Shown piece by piece: positions 1 through 13,943 of a stretch of 64,000 nucleotides of DNA. Under the pieces are notes generated by a model. The model worked only from the letters and a program-made list of their open reading frames with translations. It was not told the DNA's origin and did not search any database. A program made the position numbers and the translations under genes. The DNA is from Hymenoscyphus infarciens (lineage: Eukaryota; Ascomycota; Leotiomycetes; Helotiales; Helotiaceae). Location: NCBI GenBank assembly GCA_001414345.1, contig LLCB01000006.1, positions 372,001 through 436,000 on the forward strand. The letters are read 5' to 3'. Every line of letters begins with the position of its first letter. Positions within the stretch are counted from its first letter, which is position 1.

Positions 1-1200
1 ACATGTTGCTCCTGCAAGAGCCAAGAGCTAAAGTAGTTAGCCGTAGCATGCCGTAGCATGCCAGCCAATGAAAGGATACAATTCAATCCATGGTGTTGTG
101 GAACAGGAAGGAGCTCGTGACATTTTTGATTTCCCAAGGCTACCTACTAGTACAGTAAGAAGTGAAGGCAAGCGGTGAAAGAACAACCACTCAACCACTC
201 ACTACTAGTACCCAGAAAAGAAGTTGAGTAAAATGGTGGTGGGAAAAAGCCGAGTAAGATTCATCTATCCATCCATCCCTTCAGTCCGCCACTATTATCT
301 AATCTAGATCTAGATCCGCATCTGCATCTACTCGCAACCACCCACCGCACCTCAGCCCTTTCTTTCTTTCCAAGTACCTAAGTTAATTAAGTTTTCCATC
401 GCATCATCAATCATCAATCAGGGCAAATCAGCCCGTCAGTTCCGAAGGTGCGCGTCCAGCTATACTTCTTCGTATATGTAGAAGTTCTACCTTACTTACG
501 TCAAAAACTTCATTCCTTCCTTCCTTCCTTCTGCAAAACTTAAATTTAGACACCCTCGGCTGGACTTGAAAGCTCCAAGCTGAGACTCTGGGAGAGACAC
601 CACGGGAGGTTCCAGGTTGGTGAAGAAGGTTCGTTGTAGTGTCGTTGCAGTGTGTGTAGAACCCCGCATTACCATAGGTACCACAACCCCTTCCTATCCC
701 ATCCTATCCCATCCTATCTCTTCCTATCGCTCTATTCTTTCATTCTTGCATTCATGCGAATAAAATCCTACTGTAGGTGGGACATATCTCTTTCTCCTTA
801 TTAGCAGTGTATATGTGTATGTGGTTTTGCTAGGTTTTTCTAGGTTTTTCTGGTAGAATTTAGAGTGTGTGATTTATGGCCATTGGTTGTGCGTTCGTGT
901 ATGTGTGTTACTTAGTATTAGGGGTTACTTGGTGTTAGGGTTAGTGGAGAGATACCTAGGTTGTAGATGATGTATATGTAGGAGATTTTCGTGTGCGTGT
1001 GGTTGTGGTGCGTGTATAGTACAGATGCACACATGCATGTTTTTTGCAGTCTCGTTTGGCGGCGGCGGATGGTGCGGAGTGGAGAGGTGGAGAGATGCCC
1101 TGGTGAGAGGAGGGATTTAAAAATATTTAGAGGTTATGTGTAGTTGGTTAGTTAGTTGGTTTTTGGATCTGAGTGGAATGGTTTTAGAAGAGATAGTGAT
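1..1200. other. Non-coding flank with simple repeats
   Basis: No convincing gene is visible. The stretch has normal base composition and contains low-complexity pyrimidine runs (around 355-375 and 505-530), short CATCAAT and CCTATCCCAT tandem motifs (around 405-420 and 690-720) and GT-rich microsatellite-like tracts after 800. Composition changes sharply to AT-rich at about 1,120-1,200, the left edge of the RIP island. It could be the 5' or 3' flank of a gene outside the window. Confidence 0.5.
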
Positions 1201-1549
1201 AGTGATTAGATAGTAATTAGATAGTGATTTATATAACGTTTAGATAAGATAGATAAGTAATTTATAAATCTAATAATTATATTTTTAAGATAGAGTAGAT
1301 TAGTTAGTCGAGTATTAAATTATTATAGTTATCTTCTTATATTAGTATTAGTATTAGTATTAATATCTATTATATAATAAATAACAAATTCCCTAGATTC
1401 TTTTAATATCTCGTCTATATAGTATCTTCGTATTTAGAATTCTATATATATATATATATATATAACTCTTATATACTTAAAGACCTAGTACTAGTTACTA
1501 GTAGTTATAATACTATACTTACTATAGGTATTTAGTAATAAACTAATAC

Positions 1550-1873
1550 TATAATAGTCTATTACTTAGACTATTCTAGATAGCTAGAAGTATCTGCTAT
1601 ATATAAGGTTTTAGTAGTTATTATTTTATATTAGCTATTTTAGAAAGATTACGTAGGTTCAGGCTTTTATATTAGCTAACGTATATCGTTATTCGGTTTC
1701 GTACTCTTTTATATTCTCTAAATCTCTTATATATAGTAGCTTACTCTTCTAGAGTTAGAGAGAGATAGTTTTTCCTTTTCTTCTATATTAGAGCCTAGTA
1801 CTTACGTATATTATTATACTAAACATACTCTTATATATCTCTTCTATAGTAGTATATATTTCGTACTATTATA
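1550..1873 (-). repeat. Solo LTR (inverted) of the 2326-6720 family
   Basis: This segment is the reverse complement of the LTR at 2326-2702, with scattered transitions. It starts TATAATAGTC and ends CGTACTATTATA, i.e. a mutated TG...CA terminus. It is flanked by AATAC (1545-1549) and AATAT (1874-1878), a near-perfect 5-bp duplication. No internal retroelement sequence is attached, which fits a solo LTR left by recombination. At about 324 bp it is shorter than the 377-bp LTRs of the larger element, so small deletions have occurred. Confidence 0.7.
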
Positions 1874-2325
1874 AATATATAAGTAGATAAGTATAAGATT
1901 ACTAAATCTTAAATCTAAATACTAGTTATATTAATAAATACCTCGTTATAGATATATTACTACTTAATATATTAAAGCTCTATTTACTAGTTTTATTTCT
2001 TAGCTATAAACTACTATAAGTAAGTATAGTAAGTATAGTAAGTACTCTAGTATATTTTAGCTCTACGAGAATAGAAAAACGTTTATTTACGACTTTTTTT
2101 AAAACTAGTTCTAGTCTTAAATCTTAAGTAAGACTATAATATAATAGTTAAATAAATAAGCTTTATTTTTATTAATAGTTTAGCTATTAGAGACTTGTTT
2201 TTATTTTTATTTTTATATTTCTTATTTTTTTAGATATTATATTAGCTCGTTCTTTAGTAGAGTATAGTATTAAGTTAGAAATAGACGTTTTTTCTATCTC
2301 TATAGAATTTAGATTTAATACTTAG

Positions 2326-2702
2326 TATAATAGTACGAAATATATACTACTATAGAAGAGGTATATAGAAGTACGTTTAAGATAGAATAACGTATATAGA
2401 TACTAGGCTCTAATATAGAAGAAAAGGCTAAACTAGTCTTTTCTAACTCTAGAAGAGTAGGCTACTATATATAAGAGGTTTTAGACGATATAATAAAAGA
2501 TACGAAATTAAATAACGATATACGTCGGCTAATATAAAAGCCTAAACCTACGAAGTATATCTAAAAGTCTAGATATAAGTAATCTTTCTAAATTAGATAA
2601 TATAAAATAATAACTACTAAAAGCTAAATATACTATAGCTAAACCTTAGATATAGTAGATACTTCTAGCTATCTAGAATAGCTTAGATAATAAGCTATTA
2701 TC
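2326..2702 (+). repeat. Left LTR of the 4.4-kb element
   Basis: It matches 6344-6720 along its whole length, with differences that are mostly C/T and G/A. The last bases differ slightly from the right copy (TC instead of TA), so the end is accurate to one or two bases. Confidence 0.78.
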
Positions 2703-3068
2703 TCTCTCTCTTTTAAAAAAGACTTATTCTCGAGTCTATCTATATTATTATTTAAAGTTGAATTAGAATAGTATAAGTATTATATTTATTATATTTTATG
2801 AATTTTGTTATAAGCGAGAAGGTTAAGCTCTAAATCGTAGCTAACGTAGGTTTAAAGATACTTTATTTATTGAAAATTATTATAAGTAAGATAAGATATT
2901 AGTTTAAAATTATAACCGACCTAGTTTATAAATACTTATAAAATAGAGACTTCGTTTCTAATCCTTTAATATCAAAGTAAGCGTTTACTAAAAGAGTATA
3001 GTCTAATTCTATCTAGTAGATTAGAAAAAGTTTAAAGTAAAATTAGAAAAAGTTTAAAAGTTAAGTTA

Positions 3069-4218
3069 TATAATAGTAAGATAGGAATAGAGTAGAGAAG
3101 TAGTATATTCGTAGCTATTAATATAAAAACTAAAGATAAAGAGCGAAGATAGCTCTAAATAATACTAATATATAGGATTCTGCTAGGTAGTAAGGAGTTA
3201 CGTATTAGGTCTAAAACTAGAACTATTATAGTCTTAAATCGACTATTATATTTCTCTCTCTTTAGTAGAGCTCGCTCTCGAGCTCTAAGCTCTAGAAACT
3301 AGTATACTTGTCTATTCTTATAGCTACTAGTCTAAGCTTATACTCTTTCTTCTACTAAGGTAGCTATAAGATACTAGCTCTATAAGAGTAGTAAGGTGCT
3401 AGTTATACGCCGAGTTACTTAAAACTCTCTATATTCCCTCTCTAATACTAATCTATATAATCCGCTAAGCGACTAGCGTATACTTCTACGATTTTGTCGA
3501 TTACTAAAGTATAGGTTTTAAGAGCTTTCGTAATATTAGAAGAAGAAGAAGGCTTCGAGAGTTAGTAGAAAATAATATAGCTAAAGAAAGAAGGTCTACT
3601 TAAAAGACTTCTTTTATTAGAGCGTAGAGCTTCTTCTTATTAGTAGAAGGCTTAGATTAACTAATAACGAGCTAGATAAGCTGTTTTATTAATACGTCGA
3701 TTACGTAAGCGTATTAATCTTTCTTTTTAATAAGAGAGCTAAAGTTATATATCTAGCGTATAATATTAGAGTCTATTATCGGAATTCAGTAGTTAGATAC
3801 TAGCTATTAGAAGAGAAAAGAGAGAGAGGTCCGTAGATACTAGAAAGAGAAGATCCGAAGATACTAGAGAGAGGTCTTAAGCTTAGTATCGATTAAGAGG
3901 TCGCTAGTAAGAGGTCTAGGAAGCTGTTTAAAAAGGTTCGTAGAGTCGGCGATAGAGAGGCTAGAATAGAAGTAAGGTTAAAAGTCTAATATATTTTAAA
4001 TCCTTTATAGAATAAGAAAGATAACCTTTAGTTTAATATAATAGTAAGATAGAAATAGAGTAGAGAAGTAGTATATTCGTAGCTATTAATACGAAAACTA
4101 AAGATAAAGAGCGAAAATAGCTCTAAATAATACTAATATATAAGATTCTACTAGATAGTAAGAAGTTATATATTAGGTCTAAAACTAGAACTACTATAGT
4201 CTTAAATTAACTATTATA
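3069..4218 (+). mobile_element. Nested miniature LTR element (TRIM-like), 1.15 kb
   Basis: Two direct repeats of 182 bp (3069-3250 and 4037-4218) both begin TATAATAGTAAGATAG and end CTATTATA. They bracket about 786 bp of internal sequence. An exact 5-bp duplication AGTTA lies immediately outside (3064-3068 and 4219-4223). The element sits inside the 2326-6720 retrotransposon and so inserted later. LTR length and total size fit terminal-repeat retrotransposons in miniature, which lack coding capacity; no reading frame is visible inside. RIP has hit both repeats. Confidence 0.78.
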
Positions 4219-6343
4219 AGTTAGAAGCGAATACCGAGAGATAATATTATAGATAATAGTAATATCTTAGCTAAGAGTTTACTTTAAGAGTATACTAATT
4301 TATATCTAATTTAAAGAATTTAAAAAAAGAGTATAAGTCTAAAAAAGTTTAGAATAGTTAGAGGCGAATTTAGAGTAGAGTTAGAGATTCTTTAGTTAAG
4401 AGATAGTAATAACTTAGTTAAGAGCTTACTTCGAGAGCGTACTAATTCGTATCTAATTCGAATTAGAATAAAAAAAGAACTTCTTACTTCGCTAGAAGTG
4501 AAAAGAAAGTAATAAAAGTAAGAAAGACTTCTTACTAGAGTCGATAGAGTTTTAGCTATTCAAAGACGAAGTTATAGCTAAGTTGTTAAAGTTGAAAATA
4601 CTATCTAAAGTTTAAGATAATAAAAGAGATAGTTTTAGCTAGTTAAATAAACTTAATACTAAAGTTATTATATTATCCGAAGTTTAAGATAACAAAAGAA
4701 GTAGTTTTAGCTAGTTAAAAGAGTTTATTACTAAATATTATTAAAGCTAAAAATACGAATATTAAAAATACTATTCTAATTTAGAGATAATAAAAGAGAT
4801 AGTTTTAGCTAGTTAAAAGCGAAGTTATTATATTATCTTATTTCTCTCTTTTACGATTTAGGTCTAAATCAAGGCTTATTTATATTCGTCTTTATCTTTA
4901 TCTTTATCTTCTAATTCCGATTCTACTTCTAAAGTAAAGAACGATTTACTATTATATTATAGAGAGTTTAGAGCTAAATTAGATAAGAAGAGAGTATTTT
5001 AGACTAAAGTGCTAATATCTCGTAACTTAGCGTTTTAGCGTATCTTCTTATCTATAGCTAAAAGATTAGATACTATTCTAGTAAAGTTGTTTTTCTAATC
5101 TCTCTTCTTTATAGTAGCTAAGTTTTAAAGCCGAGATATAATCTTTTCCTATATATATAAGAACCTATTTGATTTATATACTTCTTTAAATATAGCTATA
5201 CTTAAGAAGCGACTTTTGAAATTAGTAAAAGTTTCTTTAGCGTCTATTTATAAGGATTCGAAAGCGTTCTAAGTATTCTCTATCTTATAACTAGTTAAAA
5301 AGTAGATATCTAAAAGAGTAACTATATCTTCTTAATCTATAAAAGTAAAGTCCGATTCTAACTCGTATCTAGGCTCTAGGTAGTTCCTAGCTAGTCCGGT
5401 TATTATACTCTAAATAAAGGCTTTATATATTAGAGGTAAACCGTAGTAGTCGACATTTATATAGAGTCTATCGCGTACTAATATCTTCTATTATCTATAT
5501 ATAGATGAAATACTATTATCTAAAGGTTCGATCTTTTTAGTTATCTTACTTTTTCGAAGTTAGAGAGTATTTAAAGAGGCTTTAGTATCGTATTAGATAG
5601 AGATAGATTATTAGAAGGTATTAGAGATAGCTACGTCTCTTAGCTAAAAAGAGTATAAAAGCGAAGATTAGTTTAAACGAATGTTTAAAAGAGAGTAGAA
5701 TTAAGAAGAGTTTAGAGACGAAGCGAGTTATTAACTTTAAAATATAAGCTCGCTTATCTGTCTTTCTAGCTTAGCTAGCTAATTCCTTATTTCTTAATTT
5801 TCTACTTCTAAAGCTTATATTACTAACTATATCTAGTCTATATTTAAGAAGTCCTACTAGTCTCTTTAACTATTATTATTATTTCTTTAGAATCTTCTAG
5901 ATCTTAGTATATAGGTGCTATTTAGACAGCTTTTAGAAAGAGAGGTAGTAGTAGCTCTAGAAGAGAGTTATTACTCGACGTCTTATAATAGAACTAGGTT
6001 CAATATCTTCGTTAATTTAGAGAGAGAGAGAGAGATAAGATTAGATTCAGAAGCCTTTATAATAACTATATCGACTTATTTACTAAACCTAGAGTTATTA
6101 GAACTCTTAGGAACACTTAGTATATTCTAATCTCTTAATATATAATATACGATTTTTACTAGCTATCTATAACTAATACTAAACCTTAATATTACTAGCT
6201 ATCTAAGAGATCTCTAGAATTCTAGCTATTTGAGAATATTATTATAATAATATAATTTAGGTCTAAAGTAAAACAAAAGTAATAAAAAGCTCGAAGAGAT
6301 ATTATAAATACTATTATTAGCGAAGAAGAGTTTAGTCTTTTTA

Positions 6344-6720
6344 TATAATAGTACGAAATATATACTACTATAGAAGAGGTATATAAGAGTGCGTTTAAGA
6401 TAGAATAACGTATATAAATACTAGGCTCTAATATAGAAGAAAAGGCTAAACTAGCCTTTTCTAACTCTAGAAGAGTAGGCTACTATATATAAGAGGTTTT
6501 AGACGATATAATAAGAGGTACGAAACTGAATAATAATATACGTCGGCTAATATAAAAGCTTAAACCTACGAAGTACGTCTAAAAGTCTAGACGTATATAA
6601 CTTTCTTAAATTAGATAATATAAAATAATAACTACTAAAAGCTAAATATACTATAGCTAAACCTTAGATATAGCAGGTACTTCTAGCTATCTAGGATAGC
6701 CTAGATAATAGGCTATTATA
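6344..6720 (+). repeat. Right LTR of the 4.4-kb element
   Basis: Direct repeat of 2326-2702, followed at once by the target duplication CTTAG (6721-6725), which matches 2321-2325. Confidence 0.78.
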
Positions 6721-6863
6721 CTTAGTAGTTTTAGTTTTTCTTAGAACTTTAAAAAGAGGTTTTAGTATAGTATTATTACTTAACTTAAGAAGTTAATATA
6801 GAGTAGTATACTTATCTTAGTTTCTTAGCTACTTTTTTTTAATAAAACCGACTTATATATATT

Positions 6864-7185
6864 TATAATAGTATACTATTCTAGATAGCTAGAAGTACTT
6901 ACTATATATAGGTTTTAGTAGTTATTATTATATATTATCTATTTTAGAAAGGTTATATACTTCGAAGAGTTTAGGCTTTTATATTAGCTAATATATATCG
7001 TTGTTTAGTTTTAGACTCTTTTATATTATCTAAACCTCTTATATATAGTAGCTTACTCTCTTAGAGTTAGAAAAGACTAGTTTAGCCTTTTCTTCTATAT
7101 TAGAGCCTAGTATTTATATATATTATTCTACTAAATATACTCTTATATACCTCTTCTATAGTAGTATATATTTCGTATTATTATA
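6864..7185 (-). repeat. Second inverted solo LTR of the same family
   Basis: Reverse-complement copy of the 377-bp LTR family, very like 1550-1873. It starts TATAATAG and ends CGTATTATTATA. The 5-bp duplication ATATT is exact (6859-6863 and 7186-7190), so its ends are well fixed. No internal sequence is attached. Confidence 0.75.
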
Positions 7186-7332
7186 ATATTTATTATAAAC
7201 TAAGTCTAATTAAGTAATAACTTTTATAATAATTTATTCTTAAAATCTACTTAGACTTATTTATAAAAATTATTATATTTTTATAACTTAAGCTTTAAAA
7301 GAGGTTTTTACTATTTTCTTAAATAAGATTAA

Positions 7333-7522
7333 TATCGGGACAATTATAGAGTGAATATGTCGGTTCTAGTTATCTAATTAGGTAGTAGAATAAAGCCTAT
7401 TTATACTTAGACCTTTATACTTATAGATAGGCATATATAAATAAATAACTACTTTTTATATTACCTTTTAATCTCTTAAAAAGGGATAGGAAGACTCTAT
7501 TTATAACCTAGTTATACTAATA
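7333..7522 (+). repeat. 5' LTR of copia element
   Basis: Same length (190 bp) as 13944-14133 and nearly identical apart from RIP-type transitions. Preceded by the duplication ATTAA. Confidence 0.82.
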
Positions 7523-10500
7523 CTAATTAGTATATATACGTAGATTAGGTTACTTAGTTACTTATATTAGACGCTTTCTATTCTAGTAGTATTATCTCTC
7601 TTATTCTAGTAGGAATATAATATTATAAGTAGTTATAAAGTAAAAGCCTCTTTTCTATTCTAGTAGGAGATTAACTTTTACTACTATAAAGAGTTTCTAT
7701 TCTAGTATTCTTTTATCTCTAAAAAGGACTATAGATTTATTAATCGTTTTTTTAATTAATTATTATAAAACTAACTAATTTAACACTTCTCTAGCTTATT
7801 AATAAATACTTTAAAAGTATTAATCTATTACTCTTCTTAAAAACTCTATAATACTACTAAAAATATATAATTCCTATCTAAATTCTCTTTCTAAATTTAC
7901 TAAGATATTTACCTTTTATTTTAGGTCTTTAATTTACTATACTTTTAAACTATCTTACTATAAGATAGATATCTCTAGCTAAGCTTTTAGTTCTTTAATA
8001 TTCTACTTTCTATTCTCTTAATATTCTTATCCTCTAATAACAAGTTCTTTAATCTTAAATTACTAAAAGAATTAATAAATAATACTATATTAAGCCTTAG
8101 TAGAAGCTAATCTCTATAGAAGGAGAATAGTAGTAACTCTCCTAGTAACTCTTTTAATAATAATCTAGATAAATATAAAATATATAAAGATATAGTAGAA
8201 TACCTAACTAATATAGTTAAGCTATTTACTAGAAAGTATAAGACTAGTAAAGAGGATAATAAAGAACTTTAGTATACTTTCTAAAAAGACTTCTAAGAAT
8301 AGATAGTTAATAACTTTAATACTATAAAAGTAAGAGTAGTATTAAGACTTTAATCTATACTTAGACGTTATAGATATTATATACTAAATTATAAGAATAT
8401 AAAGATAGTAGAATTACTCTTCTAAATACTTTAAGAGAATAAATAATCTAGACTCTCTTATAAAGAATTAGAAGAGATTATTTATTTAAGTAATACTTCT
8501 TCTAATAAACTTAAATAGAGAATTAATAATTCTATTCTAAATCTATTAAATCCTTTATATTAATTATTCTAAAGAGAATCTATGTTAAAGATAGTAAAGT
8601 TAATATTAAGATTATCTAAATCGAATTTACCTATATTAGAGGTATATTATATAGATCTTACTAAGTTAAATTAAAAGAGAGCTATCTTAAGAGCTTACTC
8701 TAGAGCCTACCTAGAGCTAAAATAACTTAATTTAAAAGTAAGATAGTTAAATTTCTCTAAGTTAAGCTAAAAGAGAGCCTATCTATCTACTTATAATTAG
8801 CTTACTTAGTATTATACCTAGCCTACTCTAGATAAGGATATTCTCTTCTTTAATATAACTTTATTAAATATAGCTACTAGTATAATTCTCTCTTTAAATT
8901 TAACTTTAAAATTACTAAAACTCGCTTATTTTAGTAGTTTAAGTTAATAACCTAAGAAGCTCTAACTAGGATTCTCTTCTTCTATTCGTTCCTTTATATA
9001 TCTACTCTCTTTAAATAGTAATCTACTCTCTCTAAGACCTTCTTAATTACTAATAAAGTACTCTTATATCCTAGAACGTTAAAAGTACTAATATCTCTAA
9101 TAACTAACCTATTAATAATCCTAGCCTAGATATATTAATATATTAAATTAATCTCTCTAATATCCTTAACTCTAAGGTTTTATATATCTATTAAAGCTAT
9201 AATATCTAGATAGTAGTTTTAAATACTATATAATAGACCTAGATCCTATTCGTTCTCTCCTCTATCTCTACTAGCTAGATATTCCTAGTTAAAATCTATA
9301 GTATAGTAAGATACTATATAACTTATTTTCTAGAGAAATTACTAACGTCTCTAAAGTATATATAAAAGAAATATAATATAGTAGAAAAGAGAATAACTTT
9401 AATCTTAAACTTAATATATTTTATAATATCTATCTTTATAATAGTATACTAATTATATACTATTATTTAGTCTTTCTTATAATACTTAAGAAACTTATAC
9501 TTACTTATTATTATACTACTATTATATATAGAAGTAAACTCTTATTTATAGATATATATAAAAATATCTAAGATTATTTTAAAGATAATTCCTATTACTA
9601 AAACGTTCTTTCTAAATAGAACGCCTTTTAGTATAAATAATTTAAGACTAATAATACTAATAAATTAGTATTCTAATATCTTAAGTTATATTTAAATAAA
9701 CTTAATAAACTCTTCTATAGTTTATATTCTAAGCTTTAGAATAAGTATATCTTTATAAATAAAATTATAATAGAATGTTAAAATATAGTAGAATTCTATA
9801 CTACTTTTAAAAGAGCTCTTCTAGATAGGAACCTCTAATCTACTATTAATACTCTATACTAATCTATTAATAATTATAAAAACCTTTATAGAAGTAGTAT
9901 AAGAATAGTAAGTTAATAAGTATATATTATAGAAGAATTAGAAGTAGAATAGTATACTACTAACTATAAATTTTATAGTAACTATATATCTAATTACTTT
10001 ATAAATTCTCTAAGATTTAAGAAAGTATATTAGATTTATAAGAAGCTAAATTATTAGTTCTAAGATTACTCTAAAAATAAGTAGGATTAATATATAGAAT
10101 AATATTATTAATAACTTAAGAGAAAATATAGAGATGCTTTTAAAGAAAAGAGCTTTAATTATAACGTCTAGTAATATATTTTAAATATAAAAGAGCTCTA
10201 TAATAATTTAAATATTAACTAATTAGAAGAGATATTTATTAATAATAACCTTCTATTCCTTAATATTAAGCTAGATAATAATATTTAATAATTCGTTACC
10301 TTTTATAGTACTATTAATACTATTAATACTAAATAGATTATTTTTAAATTAGCTAACGTCTCTTTTATCTATTTAATAACTAGAGATATTTAAGAGAACT
10401 ATAAGAATAAGGAATATAAGACTCTTATATAATATAATACTAAAAGATATAAGAAGACTAAATTCTTTAGTATTATAATTAATACTAGTACTACTAAATA

Positions 10501-13500
10501 CTCTACTATTAAATATAACTAATTCCTAGTATATAATAATCTTATATATAAATTACTACTATTATTAAATAGTAGCTTTATAGTTACTTTTAGAATTAGT
10601 AATACTTAATCTATTAAGAAGATAAAAATAATAACTCCTATTAGTATTGTCGACTTCTACGTATACTAGTTTAATACTCTATTTTTACTTTCTATTAAAG
10701 ATATAGACTAACTAGGAGTATTCTATAATAATATTAAGAACCTCCTTATTAGAAAGTATAAAGGTAAAAAGGAAGTTTTCTTAGTAATCTACTAATTTAG
10801 CTATCTCTTTTTATTATAAAATAGAGCTATTACTACTTATATATAATAATTCTTAAGCTTACTTATAAATATTAAGCTTATACGTCTTTATTAATAATTT
10901 AGCTATCTATCTATTATTAGATTATTAACGCTTCTAGAGTATACTAGAAAAGACTTCGATTCTAAAGTACTTAACTATTTAACTAAATTCTACGAATTTT
11001 ATTAGAAATATAAGAAGTCCTCTAACTAATTTAAATTTACTCTATATAATAGCGAGATAGACTTTAACTTTATAGTTATTATAGATATTATATATATTAA
11101 AGAAAGCCTATTATTATATATTATTAACCTAGCTACTTACTTTTAAGCTAGCTATTAGTTAAGAAATATAACTTTAAAGTATATATTTAAGAAGTTTCTT
11201 AAATATTAGGTTAATACTTACTTAAAACCTCTAGTAATAATTGTTACTAATACTAGTAAGAATCTTATAAGTAAGGAATTTATCTAATAAGTAAGAGCTA
11301 TAAGAATAACTATTACGTCTATATTTATAAAGGTATATAATTTAATTAAAATCGTTAAACGATACTATAGACTAATTTATTAAGTCTACTAAATATTTAA
11401 AGAAGCTTATCTAGACCTTGCTAAAGATATACTTTTATAAATAGCTTTTAAGGTACTTAATAATACTACTAGCCTAGATAGCCTTATTTCTATACTTCTT
11501 ATTTTTAGAGTATATACTTATATATTAGATAATAATACTCTATCTCCTAGAATAGCCTAAAAAGCTATAATATATAATAAAGCTTAAGATAAGATATAAA
11601 AGATATAAGTAAAAAGATAAGTTAATAATACTCTAAATACTTAGAATAGTTCTAATAAGAATTACTTATATAATTTACTTCTAAATTCTAACGTTCTTAT
11701 TTAGTAAGAAAAGAGTAAATAGACTAAACCTTTTAAATTAATTAGTATTAATAATAAAGAGTATATTATTAAATTACTTAGTAGATCTATTAAATTTAGA
11801 TCTATAGTTATAAAGCCTTATTATTCCTCTCTCTTATAATATAGAGATTCTATTCTAGATAAGGATTAGCTAGCTAAGAATACTAATTAAGAAGTATAAT
11901 AATTTAAGAACCTAGAATTAGAAATAGACCTTAATACTCTACTACTATCTCCTATAGTAATATACTCTTAATTAATACTAGTTCTAATTCTTAAACCGAT
12001 TCTATTAACTATATTACTAAAGTAAAAAAGAGAACGACTACTAAAGAATCTAAAAGTCCTCTCTTAATTCCTAGAATATCTTAATCTTATTAATACTTAT
12101 ATATTTAAGACTAGTATATCTAAGATCTTTATCTAAAGTAAGGTCGATAGAAAAGAACGTTTTATCTAATATAATAAGAATATCTCTAAGACTCTATGTT
12201 CTACTAAATTAAATAGTATATAAGAAGGTATATATATTAGTATACGCTAATCTGAATTCGAGAGCCTTACTAATAGAGGTATATTTAAAATAATCACTTA
12301 TAACTAACTTTTAAAAGAGACTAGAATATTTAAATCTAAATTCGTTAATACTATTAAATTCCCTAATATAGTATAAGCTATAGAAAAGTTAAGATTAGTA
12401 ATCTAAGGATTTAATAATAATAGTAAAAAGGTTATCTTTATCTAATTACTTATAATCTAATATATAAGCTAGAGACTTATTATTACTCTTTTTATTATAT
12501 TCTACTAATAATTTAGCCTCTTTTTAAGAGACATTTCCTAGGCTTATATATAGTCTATTACCTAATTAAAACGATAAATTTTTACCTATCTATTAAAGGA
12601 TAAAGAATAGTAGAAGGGAATTATCTAAAAAGTAATAAGACCTCTTTATAGTATTATTAAAGCTAGAAACTATTAGTTTAATACCTACTAAAAACATTAC
12701 TTAAAAGCACTTTAAATAAAAGAATTAATATATAATCCTTATCTTTTATATATTAATAAGAAACGATACTTTAGTGTTATAGGTCTCTAAACTAATAATA
12801 CTCTTATTCTTACTAATAAAGGATTTGCTAATAATAAGGAATTAAAGCTTAAGAAAGCTAAATTTATTACTAAGAACTATAAGGAATTAACTAAGGACTA
12901 TCTACTTAAATTTAATAGAGGTAAAATTATAATTAATTTCTTAGACTTACTTAATCTTAAGATTATACTTATCTAAGATTATTCTAAGAATATTAAATTA
13001 GTAAGTATTAAGCCTACTAATCTTAAAAGCTCTTATAGTATAATTTAATTAAAAGCTTCTATAAAAGAGTAATATGTTATATAACGTACTTATAGAGCCT
13101 ATATAGCTATAATATTATAACTAAAAGCTGCTTTCGATTTATTAACTACTATCTAAATAGTCGACTTCTAAAAGGAAGATATTAACGCTCTTAATAAGAG
13201 ACTTTAATAGTAAATCGATAATCTTAATAGAGGACTTATCTATATAGAATTAAATCTAGAAAGTCTTAAATTAATTCTATTTATTAATTCCTCTTTTACT
13301 AATAATAAAGACTATACTTCGTAAATCGGATACGTTCTTATACTAGTAGATAAAGATAATAAAGCTAATATCTTATACTAGTTATCTATAAAGTATAAGA
13401 GAGTTACTCGTAGTATTTTAGCCTCTAAGTTATACACTTTAAGTAAAGGATTCGACATCGCTAGTACTATTAAATCGATAATTAAGCTTATTCTTAATTA

Positions 13501-13943
13501 ATTAGTTCTACTTATAATTTATACTAATTCTAAGTTAATTTACAACTATCTTATAAGACTTAGTACTACTAAGGAAAAGAGACTAATAATCGATATTATA
13601 GGACTTTAATAAGTATATAAACGTTAAGAGATCTATAATATTAAATAGATTAATAGTATAAGTAATCCTATAAATACTATAACTAAATCTAAGCCTTATA
13701 ATACTTTAAAGGACCTTATTAATACTAATAGATTAAAGGTAAAAGTAATAGAATAAGTAGAACATAGAGAAGATAGATATATAAGAAATATAGACGAATA
13801 AGCGAGAATAGATAAGTAGAATAGAGTATTCTAATTAGCTAGATAGATAGAATAGAGAGCTCTTATTAGTAGATTTTATTAATCTCTTTTAATTATATTT
13901 TTAATAGTTTTTACTAATATATCTTACTTCTAAGTTACTCTAG

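Larger units (their letters stand above)
2326..6720 (+). mobile_element. RIP-mutated LTR retrotransposon, 4.4 kb, with nested insertion
   Basis: Long direct repeats at 2326-2702 and 6344-6720 (about 377 bp each) begin TATAATAGTACGAAATA and end near GCTATTATA, consistent with RIP-altered TG...CA ends. The target duplication CTTAG is exact (2321-2325 and 6721-6725). Removing the nested 1.15-kb element leaves only about 3.2 kb, which is short for an autonomous element. No RT or integrase could be read through the mutations, so superfamily is unassigned and a non-autonomous element is possible. A 71-codon open frame at 5915-6130 inside it is not a credible gene. Confidence 0.8.

Noticed and set aside
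1..1200. Telomeric or subtelomeric repeat
   Set aside because: No TTAGGG arrays are present at either end; isolated TTAGGG-like words near 945 are not tandem.
5915..6130. 71-codon open frame inside the RIP island
   Set aside because: It lies within a dead LTR element, is Leu/Glu-rich from the local GAGAGA tract, and is simply a gap between RIP-made stops.
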